From: an uncultured Clostridia bacterium
GTDB lineage: Bacteria; Bacillota; Clostridia; Christensenellales; UBA1242
Direction of reading: 5' to 3'
Length of the DNA stretch: 52,615 bases
Assembly: GCA_937992055.1 (NCBI GenBank)
Contig: CALKLQ010000034.1
Span: 1 to 52,615, forward strand
The notes beneath the pieces were generated by a model. It was not told the origin of the DNA. It saw only the letters and a list, made by a program, of their open reading frames with translations, and ran no database searches. The translations under genes and the position numbers were made by a program. Positions 8,916 through 16,163 of this stretch are shown in pieces; the stretch's first letter is position 1, and the number at the start of each line of letters is the position of its first letter.

Positions 8916-9254
8916 TCAAAAAGCATTAACGATATGATTAATTTCATTATCATATACCTCAATCACGTCGAATCTTACATTGCTTTCCAACGCATTATTT
9001 TTTTTCAAATATAAAAGAGCAACCTCCTTTATTTTTTTTTGTTTATAAAAATTGACAGCCTCACTAGCTCTGCCAAATTTTCTTGAAAAACGCGTTTTAA
9101 CTTCGACAAAAACTAAATATTCTTTTTCTTTGGCAATAATGTCTATCTCTCCAAGAACGTTGACATAATTGGTTTGCAAAATTTTATATCCTTTAGCTTT
9201 TAAAAAGTTAAAAGCTTCTATCTCGCCCTTTTTACCTAAAATAATATGTTTCAT
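8916..9254 (-). CDS. yraN: UPF0102 family nuclease-like protein YraN
   Basis: This 112-aa protein has the endonuclease-like core of the YraN/UPF0102 family: GKKGEIEAFNFLKAKGY, then the putative metal-binding motif GEIDIIAKE, then FVEVKTR (Asp, Glu and Lys as in PD-(D/E)XK folds). The biochemical role of the family is not firmly established. Its start overlaps the rbgA stop, so the two are translated together. rnhB, often found between rbgA and yraN, is absent here. Confidence 0.9.
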   Translation of the reverse strand: MKHIILGKKGEIEAFNFLKAKGYKILQTNYVNVLGEIDIIAKEKEYLVFVEVKTRFSRKFGRASEAVNFYKQKKIKEVALLYLKKNNALESNVRFDVIEVYDNEINHIVNAF

Positions 9255-10120
9255 TAATCTAAAGTAATCTTTCCTATTAATCCTTTTCTAAATTCATTTA
9301 CAAGCATGGAACAAGTCCTTTCAAAATCGAATTCCCCGCCTTTTATTAAAAATCCTCTTGCCTTAGCGATATCTTGAATTATTGCGTTATCATCTTTATC
9401 CTCTAAATTAATCTTATATCTGTTTTCAAGTTCTTTTGCATAATTTTTAGACAAAAACGAAATTAAATATCTAGCCAAATAGTTTGAATCCACAATTTCA
9501 TCTTTTATGCTACCAACTAAAGCCAAATTTAAGCCAGTTTCATCGCTTTCAAATTTAGGCCAAAGAGTTCCAGGTGTATCATAAAGTTGAATTCCACTCT
9601 TCAAAGTTACAACTTGTTTCCCACGTGTAACTCCCGGTCTATTGCCAGTTTCAGTTTTTGCTCCCTTACAAAGATTGTTAATTAAGGTACTTTTCCCGCA
9701 GTTTGGCACACCAATGACCATGGCTCTTGGCAAAATCTTTATACCTTTCTTCTTAAACTTTTCAATTTTATTTTGTGCTAATTTTAAAATTAAAGGTTCT
9801 ACAATCTTGCCAGCGCCAGATTTTGAAGCATCTAGCTTTATAACAACTGCATTTTCCCTTTTTAAATTTTTAGAAATTTCTATTGTCTTTTTCTCATCGC
9901 ACAAATCAAATTTATTTAAAACATATAAAACAGGTTTATTTTTAATAAAGGAAACAAACTCTGGATTTAAGGATGATGCTACAATTCTTGAGTCAATGAC
10001 ATAAATAACAACATCAACCTTATCCATTTCCGCCTTCATCATTCTAAGTGTTTTTGTCATATGCCCTGGAAACCAGTTTATACTCACAGAACTACTTTTT
10101 TTATTTTCATTATTTATCAT
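9254..10120 (-). CDS. rbgA: Ribosome biogenesis GTPase RbgA (YlqF)
   Basis: RbgA is a circularly permuted GTPase needed for late assembly of the 50S subunit. In this 288-aa protein the motifs run in permuted order: WFPGHM at the N-terminus, G4 NKFD near residue 70, G1 GVPNCGKSTLIN near 135, then G3 DTPG near 180. The C-terminal helical domain is present. AAAGGATG precedes the start. It stands between the trmD group and yraN, as in many Firmicutes. Confidence 0.95.
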   Translation of the reverse strand: MINNENKKSSSVSINWFPGHMTKTLRMMKAEMDKVDVVIYVIDSRIVASSLNPEFVSFIKNKPVLYVLNKFDLCDEKKTIEISKNLKRENAVVIKLDASKSGAGKIVEPLILKLAQNKIEKFKKKGIKILPRAMVIGVPNCGKSTLINNLCKGAKTETGNRPGVTRGKQVVTLKSGIQLYDTPGTLWPKFESDETGLNLALVGSIKDEIVDSNYLARYLISFLSKNYAKELENRYKINLEDKDDNAIIQDIAKARGFLIKGGEFDFERTCSMLVNEFRKGLIGKITLD

Positions 10121-10254
10121 TTAAATCATCCTTTCCATAATTTATTTTTAATCTTTTCATTGTTAAAATTTCAATGAAATTTTTTGTAATTTACAAAAAA
10201 ACAAAAGCTTATTTTTATGAAACTTTTATATAAATTAATTAAAATTTTAAATAT

Positions 10255-10620
10255 TTATTTACAAATATTTTGATATTTTTCCAACAGTTTTTTATCTTTC
10301 TTTCTACCAAGTTTTTGTTTTAATTCCATGCATTTGTCTACAGGCATAAATTTTATATTATTTATCAAAATTACATTTTTTAAATCAAAAAGGTTATAAC
10401 TAATTTCAAAAACATCAAAATACTTAATTTCTTTACCCAAAGCTCCAATTTTAATATTCCAGTTTAATGTTTTATAATATTCCATATCGCATGACAAATC
10501 TATATCATGGGTTGATTTAATAATTCCTTGGACAACCAAAGAGGCACCTGATAAAACAATTATTCTGTTTTTATCCAGACCACTTTCTTCTATCTTCTTT
10601 AAAATATCTTTTTTATCCAT
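10255..10620 (-). CDS. Small nucleotidyltransferase-fold protein
   Basis: This 121-aa protein carries the motif LSGASLVVQGIIKSTHDIDLSCD, which fits the hG[GS]-x(9-13)-DhD core of the polymerase-beta-like nucleotidyltransferase superfamily, with D-I-D as metal ligands. The rest is short and lacks a recognisable substrate domain, so it is near-minimal for the fold. No good ribosome binding site is visible before the ATG. It is an extra gene between trmD and rbgA, flanked by AT-rich gaps of 130-250 nt, which suggests later insertion. A toxin, antitoxin or housekeeping role cannot be decided. Confidence 0.6.
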   Translation of the reverse strand: MDKKDILKKIEESGLDKNRIIVLSGASLVVQGIIKSTHDIDLSCDMEYYKTLNWNIKIGALGKEIKYFDVFEISYNLFDLKNVILINNIKFMPVDKCMELKQKLGRKKDKKLLEKYQNICK

Positions 10621-10871
10621 TTTTTTACATTAATTAATTAAATTTAATTTATATTTATCATCTTTTAAATTCTGTAATTCATTTTAAATATATTTTTAGC
10701 TAAAAATTGAAATAATACTTTTATCAATAAAAATTAATTTTATTATTAATTTTATTATCTAATTTTTATCTTAAAATTACTTATATCTATTCAAGCAAAA
10801 CTAAAGTAAATTTAAACGCATATTACTTTAGTAATTGTCAAAGTGAGTGAAAAAAGATAAACTTTTTATAC

Positions 10872-11543
10872 TTACTCATTATTAATCAAATCAGGTCTTA
10901 ATTGCTGTGTGATTTTTTTGCTTTGTTCGTTTCGATATTTTTTAATTTCTTCATGGTTGCCAGAAAGTAAAACTTCTGGAACTTTAAGCCCCATAAACTC
11001 TTGTGGTCTTGTGTACTGAGGATATTCCAAAAGAGAGCCAAAAAAACTTTCATCTTGCGCGGATAGTTCATTTCCTAAAACCCCCTTAATGTTGCGTGCA
11101 ATTGCATCAACAACAGCCATTGCTGGAATTTCACCACCAGTTAAAACAAAGTCACCCAAACTAATTTCCTCGTCAACACAAAGTTCAATTATTCTTTGGT
11201 CTATTCCTTCATAATGACCACAAACAAAAATGAGGTGTTCAAGTTTTGAAAGCTCAACCGCTTTTTTTTGATTAAATGTCTTACCTTTAGGGCTCAAATA
11301 AATCACCTTGCTCTGTTTTGTTTTTACACTCATAATAGAGTCATACAATGGCTGTGGAGTCATTAGCATACCATTGCCACCTCCAAAACAATAATCATCA
11401 CATTTTTTATGTGGGTCTTTTGAAAACTCTCTAATATCAATGATATTAATATTTATTAAACCTTTACTTTTTGCCCTTGCAATAATGCTCTCATCGAAAC
11501 AAGAAAAAGAATTGGGGAAAAGTGTCAAAATGTCTATTCGCAT
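10872..11543 (-). CDS. trmD: tRNA (guanine37-N1)-methyltransferase TrmD
   Basis: TrmD uses S-adenosylmethionine to methylate G37 next to the anticodon and so prevents +1 frameshifting. The 223-aa protein shows the SPOUT trefoil-knot motifs: LTLFPNSF at the N-terminus, FGGGNGMLM, IYLSPKGKTFNQ, CGHYEGIDQR and SLGDFVLTGGEIPAM. The catalytic-region Asp of FSKDPHKKCDDYCFGGG is present. Its start overlaps the rimM stop by 10 nt. Confidence 0.97.
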   Translation of the reverse strand: MRIDILTLFPNSFSCFDESIIARAKSKGLININIIDIREFSKDPHKKCDDYCFGGGNGMLMTPQPLYDSIMSVKTKQSKVIYLSPKGKTFNQKKAVELSKLEHLIFVCGHYEGIDQRIIELCVDEEISLGDFVLTGGEIPAMAVVDAIARNIKGVLGNELSAQDESFFGSLLEYPQYTRPQEFMGLKVPEVLLSGNHEEIKKYRNEQSKKITQQLRPDLINNE

Positions 11544-12040
11544 ATTTTCACCTCATCAAATTTTTGTCGCGATACAATGATAACTTTTTGTTGCGGAAGC
11601 ACTTTTAAAACCACCTCTTTTATAAAGGGAAAACTGTACTCTCTGCCATCTGCCCAAACAACAAACACGTCTGCAGCACCATACTGCAAAACCTCAATCA
11701 GTTTTCCAATTTCCGCATTCTTTTCATCATATAAAGTTGAGCCTATTAAATCTTCTACTAAAAAATTGTCTTGTGGCAAAACAAAATCTTTTCTCTCTAT
11801 AGCCACAACAAGCCCTCTAAGTTTATCTGCCTGTTCAAAAGAAGAAATGCCGAAAAACTTGATTATCACAAATTTTCCGACAATGTAAGATTTTTCAACT
11901 TTAACAGGAATGTCATTTTCGCCTATATAAGCATGTTTTAAATTGGTCAAAAATTGGGTTTGGTTTGTAGATAGCAAGACCTTGACCTCGCCTTTTAGTC
12001 CATGAGGCTTAACTATTTTTCCAAAATAAATCTTGTCCAA
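11534..12040 (-). CDS. rimM: 16S rRNA processing protein RimM
   Basis: RimM assists 30S assembly by binding S19 and acting on the 16S 3' domain. The 168-aa protein has the N-terminal barrel (IYFGKIVKPHGLKGEVKV) and the C-terminal PRC-barrel (LPQDNFLVEDLIGSTLYDEKNAEIGKL). The start is TTG at 12040, directly abutting the khpA stop codon (TAG-TTG). Translation probably depends on termination of khpA, as no strong ribosome binding site is seen. Confidence 0.94.
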   Translation of the reverse strand: MDKIYFGKIVKPHGLKGEVKVLLSTNQTQFLTNLKHAYIGENDIPVKVEKSYIVGKFVIIKFFGISSFEQADKLRGLVVAIERKDFVLPQDNFLVEDLIGSTLYDEKNAEIGKLIEVLQYGAADVFVVWADGREYSFPFIKEVVLKVLPQQKVIIVSRQKFDEVKICE

Positions 12041-12274
12041 CTATCTATCCCCAATCTTAATGACATATTTTTTTCTTTCTTTTGCGGAAAGACTTTTTAC
12101 AATGTTTCTTATACTTGTTGCAATTCTGCCGTTTTTGCCAATAACTTTACCTAAATCATTTTCAGCAACATTGACCTTAATAATTGTAACATCTCCATCA
12201 AGATATTCCTCAATATTAACACTTTCAGAATCATCAACAAGAGCTTTAACAATGTATTCAACTACTTGTTTCAT
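12041..12274 (-). CDS. khpA: KH-domain RNA-binding protein KhpA (YlqC)
   Basis: This 77-aa single-KH-domain protein has the VIGKNGRIATSIRNIV loop (GxxG type) that grips single-stranded RNA. It normally works with KhpB/Jag in RNA binding and envelope control. I place the start at ATG 12274 (MKQVVEYIVKAL), not the upstream in-frame codon, because AAGGAAG lies just before it and the family begins there. It follows rpsP without a gap. Confidence 0.93.
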   Translation of the reverse strand: MKQVVEYIVKALVDDSESVNIEEYLDGDVTIIKVNVAENDLGKVIGKNGRIATSIRNIVKSLSAKERKKYVIKIGDR

Positions 12275-12275
12275 A

Positions 12276-12527
12276 TTACTTCCTTTCAATTATTCCGCTT
12301 TTAATCAAAAGCTCTTTAGCTGTGTCAGTTGGAGTTGCGCCGTTAGAAAGCCATTTTTTAGCTTTGTCAGCATTAATTTTGATTTCAGCTGGCTCTGTGA
12401 GTGGATTGTAAGTTCCAATAACTTCGATATTTTTACCATCTCTTGGAGAGCGAGAATCAGCAACAACTACACGATAGAAAGGTGATTTTTTATCTCCCAT
12501 TCTTGTAAGCCTAATTTTTACTGCCAT
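12276..12527 (-). CDS. rpsP: 30S ribosomal protein S16
   Basis: The 83-aa protein matches S16 throughout: MAVKIRLTRMGDKKSPFYRVVVADSR, then DGKNIEVIGTYNPL and the lysine-rich C-terminus. S16 binds 16S rRNA and is needed for 30S assembly. AGGAGGAAAAA precedes the ATG. The 58-nt gap from ffh contains the perfect palindrome CAAGCAATTGCTTG (12561-12574), which could attenuate or process the transcript. Confidence 0.97.
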   Translation of the reverse strand: MAVKIRLTRMGDKKSPFYRVVVADSRSPRDGKNIEVIGTYNPLTEPAEIKINADKAKKWLSNGATPTDTAKELLIKSGIIERK

Positions 12528-12560
12528 TTTTTCCTCCTAAAAAATATATTTTGTATTAAA

Positions 12561-12574
12561 CAAGCAATTGCTTG
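12561..12574 (-). promoter_or_regulatory. Palindromic hairpin in the ffh-rpsP gap
   Basis: The 14-nt perfect palindrome (CAAGC-AATT-GCTTG) can fold in RNA to a 5-bp stem with a 4-nt loop. A short T-rich stretch follows on the minus strand. It may be a weak terminator or processing site that sets the ratio of ffh to rpsP mRNA. Confidence 0.35.
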
Positions 12575-12585
12575 GTTATACCAAT

Positions 12586-13899
12586 TTAAAACAAACCTTT
12601 TATGCCCTTTTTGCCTTTCATTTGCTTAATTAATTCTTTGGTTTGTTCATATTGTTTTAAAAGCATATTAATGTCTTGAATTGTTGTGCCACTACCAGTT
12701 GCAATACGCTTTTTTTGACTAGATTTAATAAGTTCCGGATTTACCCTTTCCTTTTTTGTCATGGATTGAATTATTGCCTTATTTTTCAAAAGCTGCTTTT
12801 CATCTATATTGATGGAACCAACCTTATTTGAAAGTCCTGGAATCATAGAAATAAGATCTTTTAGGCTACCCATCTTTTTAATCTGTTCCATTTGAATCAA
12901 ATAATCTTCAAAAGTAAAAGAATTTTGCCTAAAGTTTTGCTCCATTCTTTTCATTTCTTCTTCAGTTACAGCATTTTTCGCCTTTTCGATTAAGGTGAGA
13001 ACATCACCCATTCCTAAAATTCTACTTGCAATTCTATCTGGATAAAAGGGCTCAATATCGCCTATTTTTTCACCAATTCCGGAAAATTTAATTGGTTTAT
13101 TTGTAACTGCTTTAATAGAAAGTGCCGCACCACCTCTTGTGTCACCATCAAGTTTTGTTAAAATAACTCCGGAAACATCTAGCTTATTATTAAATGATTC
13201 TGCCACAGTTACAGCATCTTGACCTGTCATAGAATCAACCACTAATAAAATTTCAGTTGGAGACACTTCAGCCTTTATTTTTTGAAGTTCCGCCATTAGT
13301 TCTTCATTTATATGAAGCCTTCCTGCGGTATCTAATATCACAACATCAAAGCCCTGTTTGTTCGCGTGTTCAACTGCAAGTTTTGCAATTTTAACAGGAT
13401 TGGTTTTGCCCTTTTCAAAAACCTCACATCCAGCTTGTTTACCAACCGTTTGAAGTTGTTCAATGGCTGCCGGTCTGTAAATATCACAGGCAACCAAAAG
13501 TGGTTTTTTCCCTGTAGACTTCAAATGATAGGCTAGTTTTGCACACATTGTTGTCTTTCCAGCACCTTGTAGACCGCACATCATTATAACGGTTGGAGGT
13601 TTTGAAGAAAATTTTAGTTTTTGGTCAGGGCTACTCATAAGTTCAATTAAACTTTCGTTAACGACTTTAACAACCTGTTGAGAAGGAGTCAAGCTTTTTA
13701 AAATTTCATCATTTAAACATTTTGCACTTGTTTTTGCAATAAAATCTTTAACAACCAAGTAGTTGACATCTGCTTCTAAAAGGGCAATTTTAATTTCTCT
13801 CATCGCCTCGTTTATTTCAAGTTGTGTAAGCTTACCCTTATTGGTAAGTTTTCTAAAAACATGATTTAATTTTTCACTTAATCCAGAAAAAAGTGCCAT
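12586..13899 (-). CDS. ffh: Signal recognition particle GTPase Ffh
   Basis: Ffh binds signal sequences and the SRP RNA and docks with FtsY to deliver nascent membrane and secreted proteins. The 437-aa protein has the N-domain, the G-domain with G1 GLQGAGKTTMCAKLA (near 107), DTAGRLHI, TKLDGDTRGGAALS, and the C-terminal methionine-rich M-domain (about 300-437) with the RNA-binding KKRIATGSGT motif. It lies 10 nt after ylxM. Confidence 0.98.
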   Translation of the reverse strand: MALFSGLSEKLNHVFRKLTNKGKLTQLEINEAMREIKIALLEADVNYLVVKDFIAKTSAKCLNDEILKSLTPSQQVVKVVNESLIELMSSPDQKLKFSSKPPTVIMMCGLQGAGKTTMCAKLAYHLKSTGKKPLLVACDIYRPAAIEQLQTVGKQAGCEVFEKGKTNPVKIAKLAVEHANKQGFDVVILDTAGRLHINEELMAELQKIKAEVSPTEILLVVDSMTGQDAVTVAESFNNKLDVSGVILTKLDGDTRGGAALSIKAVTNKPIKFSGIGEKIGDIEPFYPDRIASRILGMGDVLTLIEKAKNAVTEEEMKRMEQNFRQNSFTFEDYLIQMEQIKKMGSLKDLISMIPGLSNKVGSINIDEKQLLKNKAIIQSMTKKERVNPELIKSSQKKRIATGSGTTIQDINMLLKQYEQTKELIKQMKGKKGIKGLF

Positions 13900-13909
13900 G
13901 ACTATCCTT

Positions 13910-14197
13910 TTATAATATTTTTTTTAAAAGTTCTATTTTTTTTGTGTCTGTTTGATTTTTGTCAAACACGACATTTGAAATTTGAGCAAGATGCAATTTG
14001 TTTTCCATATTCTCTAGGTTTAAAACCGCTCTTTTAAGAGAGTCGTTGACCGCCTGTCTAGTTGCGCCATCGGCAATTTCAGAAAAAGACATGTCTAAAA
14101 AATAATGCTTGTAAATCATATCTTTTTGTTTTTCAGACAAAAAATCTCCATAGAGTTCATATAGTTTGCAAATTTTTAAGTTTTTTTCAATCTCCAT
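13910..14197 (-). CDS. ylxM: YlxM/UPF0122 helix-turn-helix protein
   Basis: This 95-aa sigma-factor-like helix-turn-helix protein accompanies ffh in Firmicutes and Mollicutes and is linked to SRP function. The pattern EKNLKICKLYELYGDFLSEKQKDMIYKHY followed by DMSFSEIADGATRQAVNDSLKRA fits the family. I chose ATG 14197 because family members begin at this point; an in-frame TTG at 14215 is possible. An 8-bp hairpin covers the only purine-rich leader sequence, so translation may be controlled. Confidence 0.88.
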   Translation of the reverse strand: MEIEKNLKICKLYELYGDFLSEKQKDMIYKHYFLDMSFSEIADGATRQAVNDSLKRAVLNLENMENKLHLAQISNVVFDKNQTDTKKIELLKKIL

Positions 14198-14203
14198 AAC
14201 GGT

Positions 14204-14223
14204 GTAAAGGTTCAAACCTTTAC
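14204..14223 (-). promoter_or_regulatory. Hairpin in the ylxM leader
   Basis: A perfect 8-bp stem (GTAAAGGT/ACCTTTAC) with a 4-nt loop lies 7-26 nt upstream of the ylxM start. It sequesters the AAAGG that would be its only ribosome binding site. No T-run follows, so translational control or mRNA processing is more likely than termination. Confidence 0.4.
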
Positions 14224-14262
14224 ATGTAATATATCACACTAAAACATTTTTATCAAGTATTT

Positions 14263-14931
14263 TTACAAATTTATTTTAGAAATCATAAATTTAACGACTT
14301 GATCCACATCCATGTTATCTGAATCTACTAAAATTGCGTCTTTAGCTTGAATAAGAGGAGATATTTCACGATTTAAATCTCTTTCATCTCTCTGTTTTAT
14401 TTCATTTAAAACCTGTTCATATTTGGCAACACCACCATTAGAAAGAATTTGCTCTAATCTTCTTTTAGCACGCACCTGCGGACTGGCTGTTAAAAAAAAC
14501 TTGTAATTTGCATTTGGCAAAACCTTTGTTCCAATATCTCTTCCTTCCATAATAACATTCATTTTAGAGGCCACATTTTGTTGCTGCCTTACCGCCATTT
14601 CGCGAATGCAAGCAAATTGTGAGATAAAAGAACTGGCATACGTCACCTTTTCATCTCGCAAAAGTGGGGTAACAAATTTTCCATTCAAATAATCTTCCTG
14701 CATGCCATTTTCAAATTTTACCTCAAATTGGATATTCTTGGCATTGTTTTTTACAACCTCTTCATTTTCAAAATCTAATTTTTTTTCAACAAAATAAAGA
14801 GCCATTGTTCTATACATATTTCCGGTGTTTAAATGTAGATAGCCAAGAGCTTTTGCAAGTTCTTTTGCGATTGTTGTTTTACCGCTACCAGCAGGACCAT
14901 CTATCGCTATATTTATAAATTTATTTTCCAT
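14263..14931 (-). CDS. cmk: Cytidylate kinase
   Basis: Cmk phosphorylates CMP and dCMP with ATP in pyrimidine salvage. The 222-aa protein begins with the P-loop region NIAIDGPAGSGKTTIAKELAKALGY and has the NTGNMYR substrate motif, MEGRDIGTKVLPNA, and the lid segment RAKRRLEQ followed by RDERDLNREISPLI. It is transcribed divergently from pheST and lies 66 nt upstream of ylxM. Confidence 0.96.
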   Translation of the reverse strand: MENKFINIAIDGPAGSGKTTIAKELAKALGYLHLNTGNMYRTMALYFVEKKLDFENEEVVKNNAKNIQFEVKFENGMQEDYLNGKFVTPLLRDEKVTYASSFISQFACIREMAVRQQQNVASKMNVIMEGRDIGTKVLPNANYKFFLTASPQVRAKRRLEQILSNGGVAKYEQVLNEIKQRDERDLNREISPLIQAKDAILVDSDNMDVDQVVKFMISKINL

Positions 14932-15042
14932 ACATCACCCTTCTCAATTTAACATTTTAAAATTAAATAAGTCAATTATAACAAGCTTTCAATTATGAAT
15001 ATAGTTTATTTTACTTTATTTATAAAATAAAATTATATTAGT

Positions 15043-15071
15043 TTGATTTATCTTTTTTGATATGATAAACT
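15043..15071 (+). promoter_or_regulatory. Probable pheST promoter
   Basis: The pair TTGATT (15043-15048) and TAAACT (15066-15071) has a 17-nt spacer, with TGA directly before the -10. It lies about 39 nt upstream of the pheS start. There is no room for a T-box leader, unlike many Firmicutes pheST operons. Confidence 0.5.
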
Positions 15072-15109
15072 AAATGAGTATAATTATTAAAATTATAAAA
15101 GGAATAAAA

Positions 15110-16135
15110 ATGGAAATTGAAAAGACTAAACAACAATTCGAAAATGAAATAGAAGACGCAAAGGATTTAAATCAATTAGACAACGTAAGGGTCAAATTTC
15201 TTGGAAAAAAAGGTTTGGTTACAGAATTAATGTCCCACATTAAAGAATTGGCACTAGAAGAAAAAAAGGCCTTTGGACAAAAGATAAACTCACTTAAAAG
15301 CCTTATTGAAAACAAGATTGAACAAACCAAACAAAAATTAGAAAAAGAAAATATTGAAAAAAAATTAAAAAATGAGAAAAAAATTGATATTACCCTTCCA
15401 ATTTCTATTGAGTCTGGCTCCCTTCACCCTAGAACAATTTTGCAAAAAGAAATTGAAGATATTTTTGTTGGAATGGGCTTTACTGTGGAAGATGGTTTTG
15501 AAGTTGAAACAGAATACAACAATTTTGATGCCGTGAATGTGCCAAAAAATCATCCCGCAAGAGATATGCAAGACACTTTTTGGCTTTCAAATAATCAGGT
15601 TTTAAAAACACAAACCTCTGCCGCCCAAAACAGAATTTTAAGAAAATATAACGGACCTCTTAAAGCAATTTTCCCTGGCAGATGTTTTAGGAATGAAGCG
15701 GTTGACCATTCTCATGAGAACACTTTTTTTCAAATAGAGGGCTTGCTTGTAGATGAGGATGTTTCGGTTGGAAACTTAATTTTCTTTATGAAAAAAATGC
15801 TTTCTGAACTATTTAAAAAGGATATAAATGTGCGTTTAAGACCGGGATTTTTTCCTTTTGTTGAACCAGGTTTTGAAATGGATGCACAATGCACCTTTTG
15901 TGAAGGAAAAGGATGTCAAGTTTGTAAAAATTCTGGTTGGATAGAACTATGTCCATGTGGCATGATTCATCCTCAAGTTTTAAAACTTGCAGGGTTAGAC
16001 AGTGAAAAATATTGTGGTTTTGCTTTTGGTCTTGGATTTGACCGCCTTGTAATGCTTCAATATGGACTTGATGATATTAGAATGCTAAATAGCGGGAATT
16101 TAAAATTTTTAAAACAATTTAAAACAAAATTTTAA
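15110..16135 (+). CDS. pheS: Phenylalanyl-tRNA synthetase alpha subunit
   Basis: PheS is the catalytic alpha subunit of the alpha2-beta2 class II enzyme that charges tRNA-Phe. The 341-aa protein has the N-terminal coiled coil (1-85), motif 2 PGRCFRNEAVDHSHENTFFQIEG, and motif 3 FAFGLGFDRLVML. The C-x-x-C pairs around residue 265-285 (CTFCEGKGCQVC) are an insertion seen in many bacterial PheS. The ATG at 15110 is chosen over an upstream in-frame ATG at 15074 because AAAGGAATA precedes it and the family begins there. Confidence 0.97.
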   Translation: MEIEKTKQQFENEIEDAKDLNQLDNVRVKFLGKKGLVTELMSHIKELALEEKKAFGQKINSLKSLIENKIEQTKQKLEKENIEKKLKNEKKIDITLPISIESGSLHPRTILQKEIEDIFVGMGFTVEDGFEVETEYNNFDAVNVPKNHPARDMQDTFWLSNNQVLKTQTSAAQNRILRKYNGPLKAIFPGRCFRNEAVDHSHENTFFQIEGLLVDEDVSVGNLIFFMKKMLSELFKKDINVRLRPGFFPFVEPGFEMDAQCTFCEGKGCQVCKNSGWIELCPCGMIHPQVLKLAGLDSEKYCGFAFGLGFDRLVMLQYGLDDIRMLNSGNLKFLKQFKTKF

Positions 16136-16163
16136 TGATCAAAGATAAATTAAGGAGAAAACA

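Noticed and set aside
10621..10871. Broken gene between trmD and the nucleotidyltransferase-like gene
   Set aside because: Frames are full of stops and the sequence is almost only A and T; nothing resembles a protein family.
12033..12485. Plus-strand open frame of 150 codons
   Set aside because: It is the complement of khpA and rpsP and has no homology-like features of its own.
14932..15109. T-box leader for pheST
   Set aside because: The gap is short, the likely promoter is only 39 nt from pheS, and no T-box sequence or terminator pair is visible.
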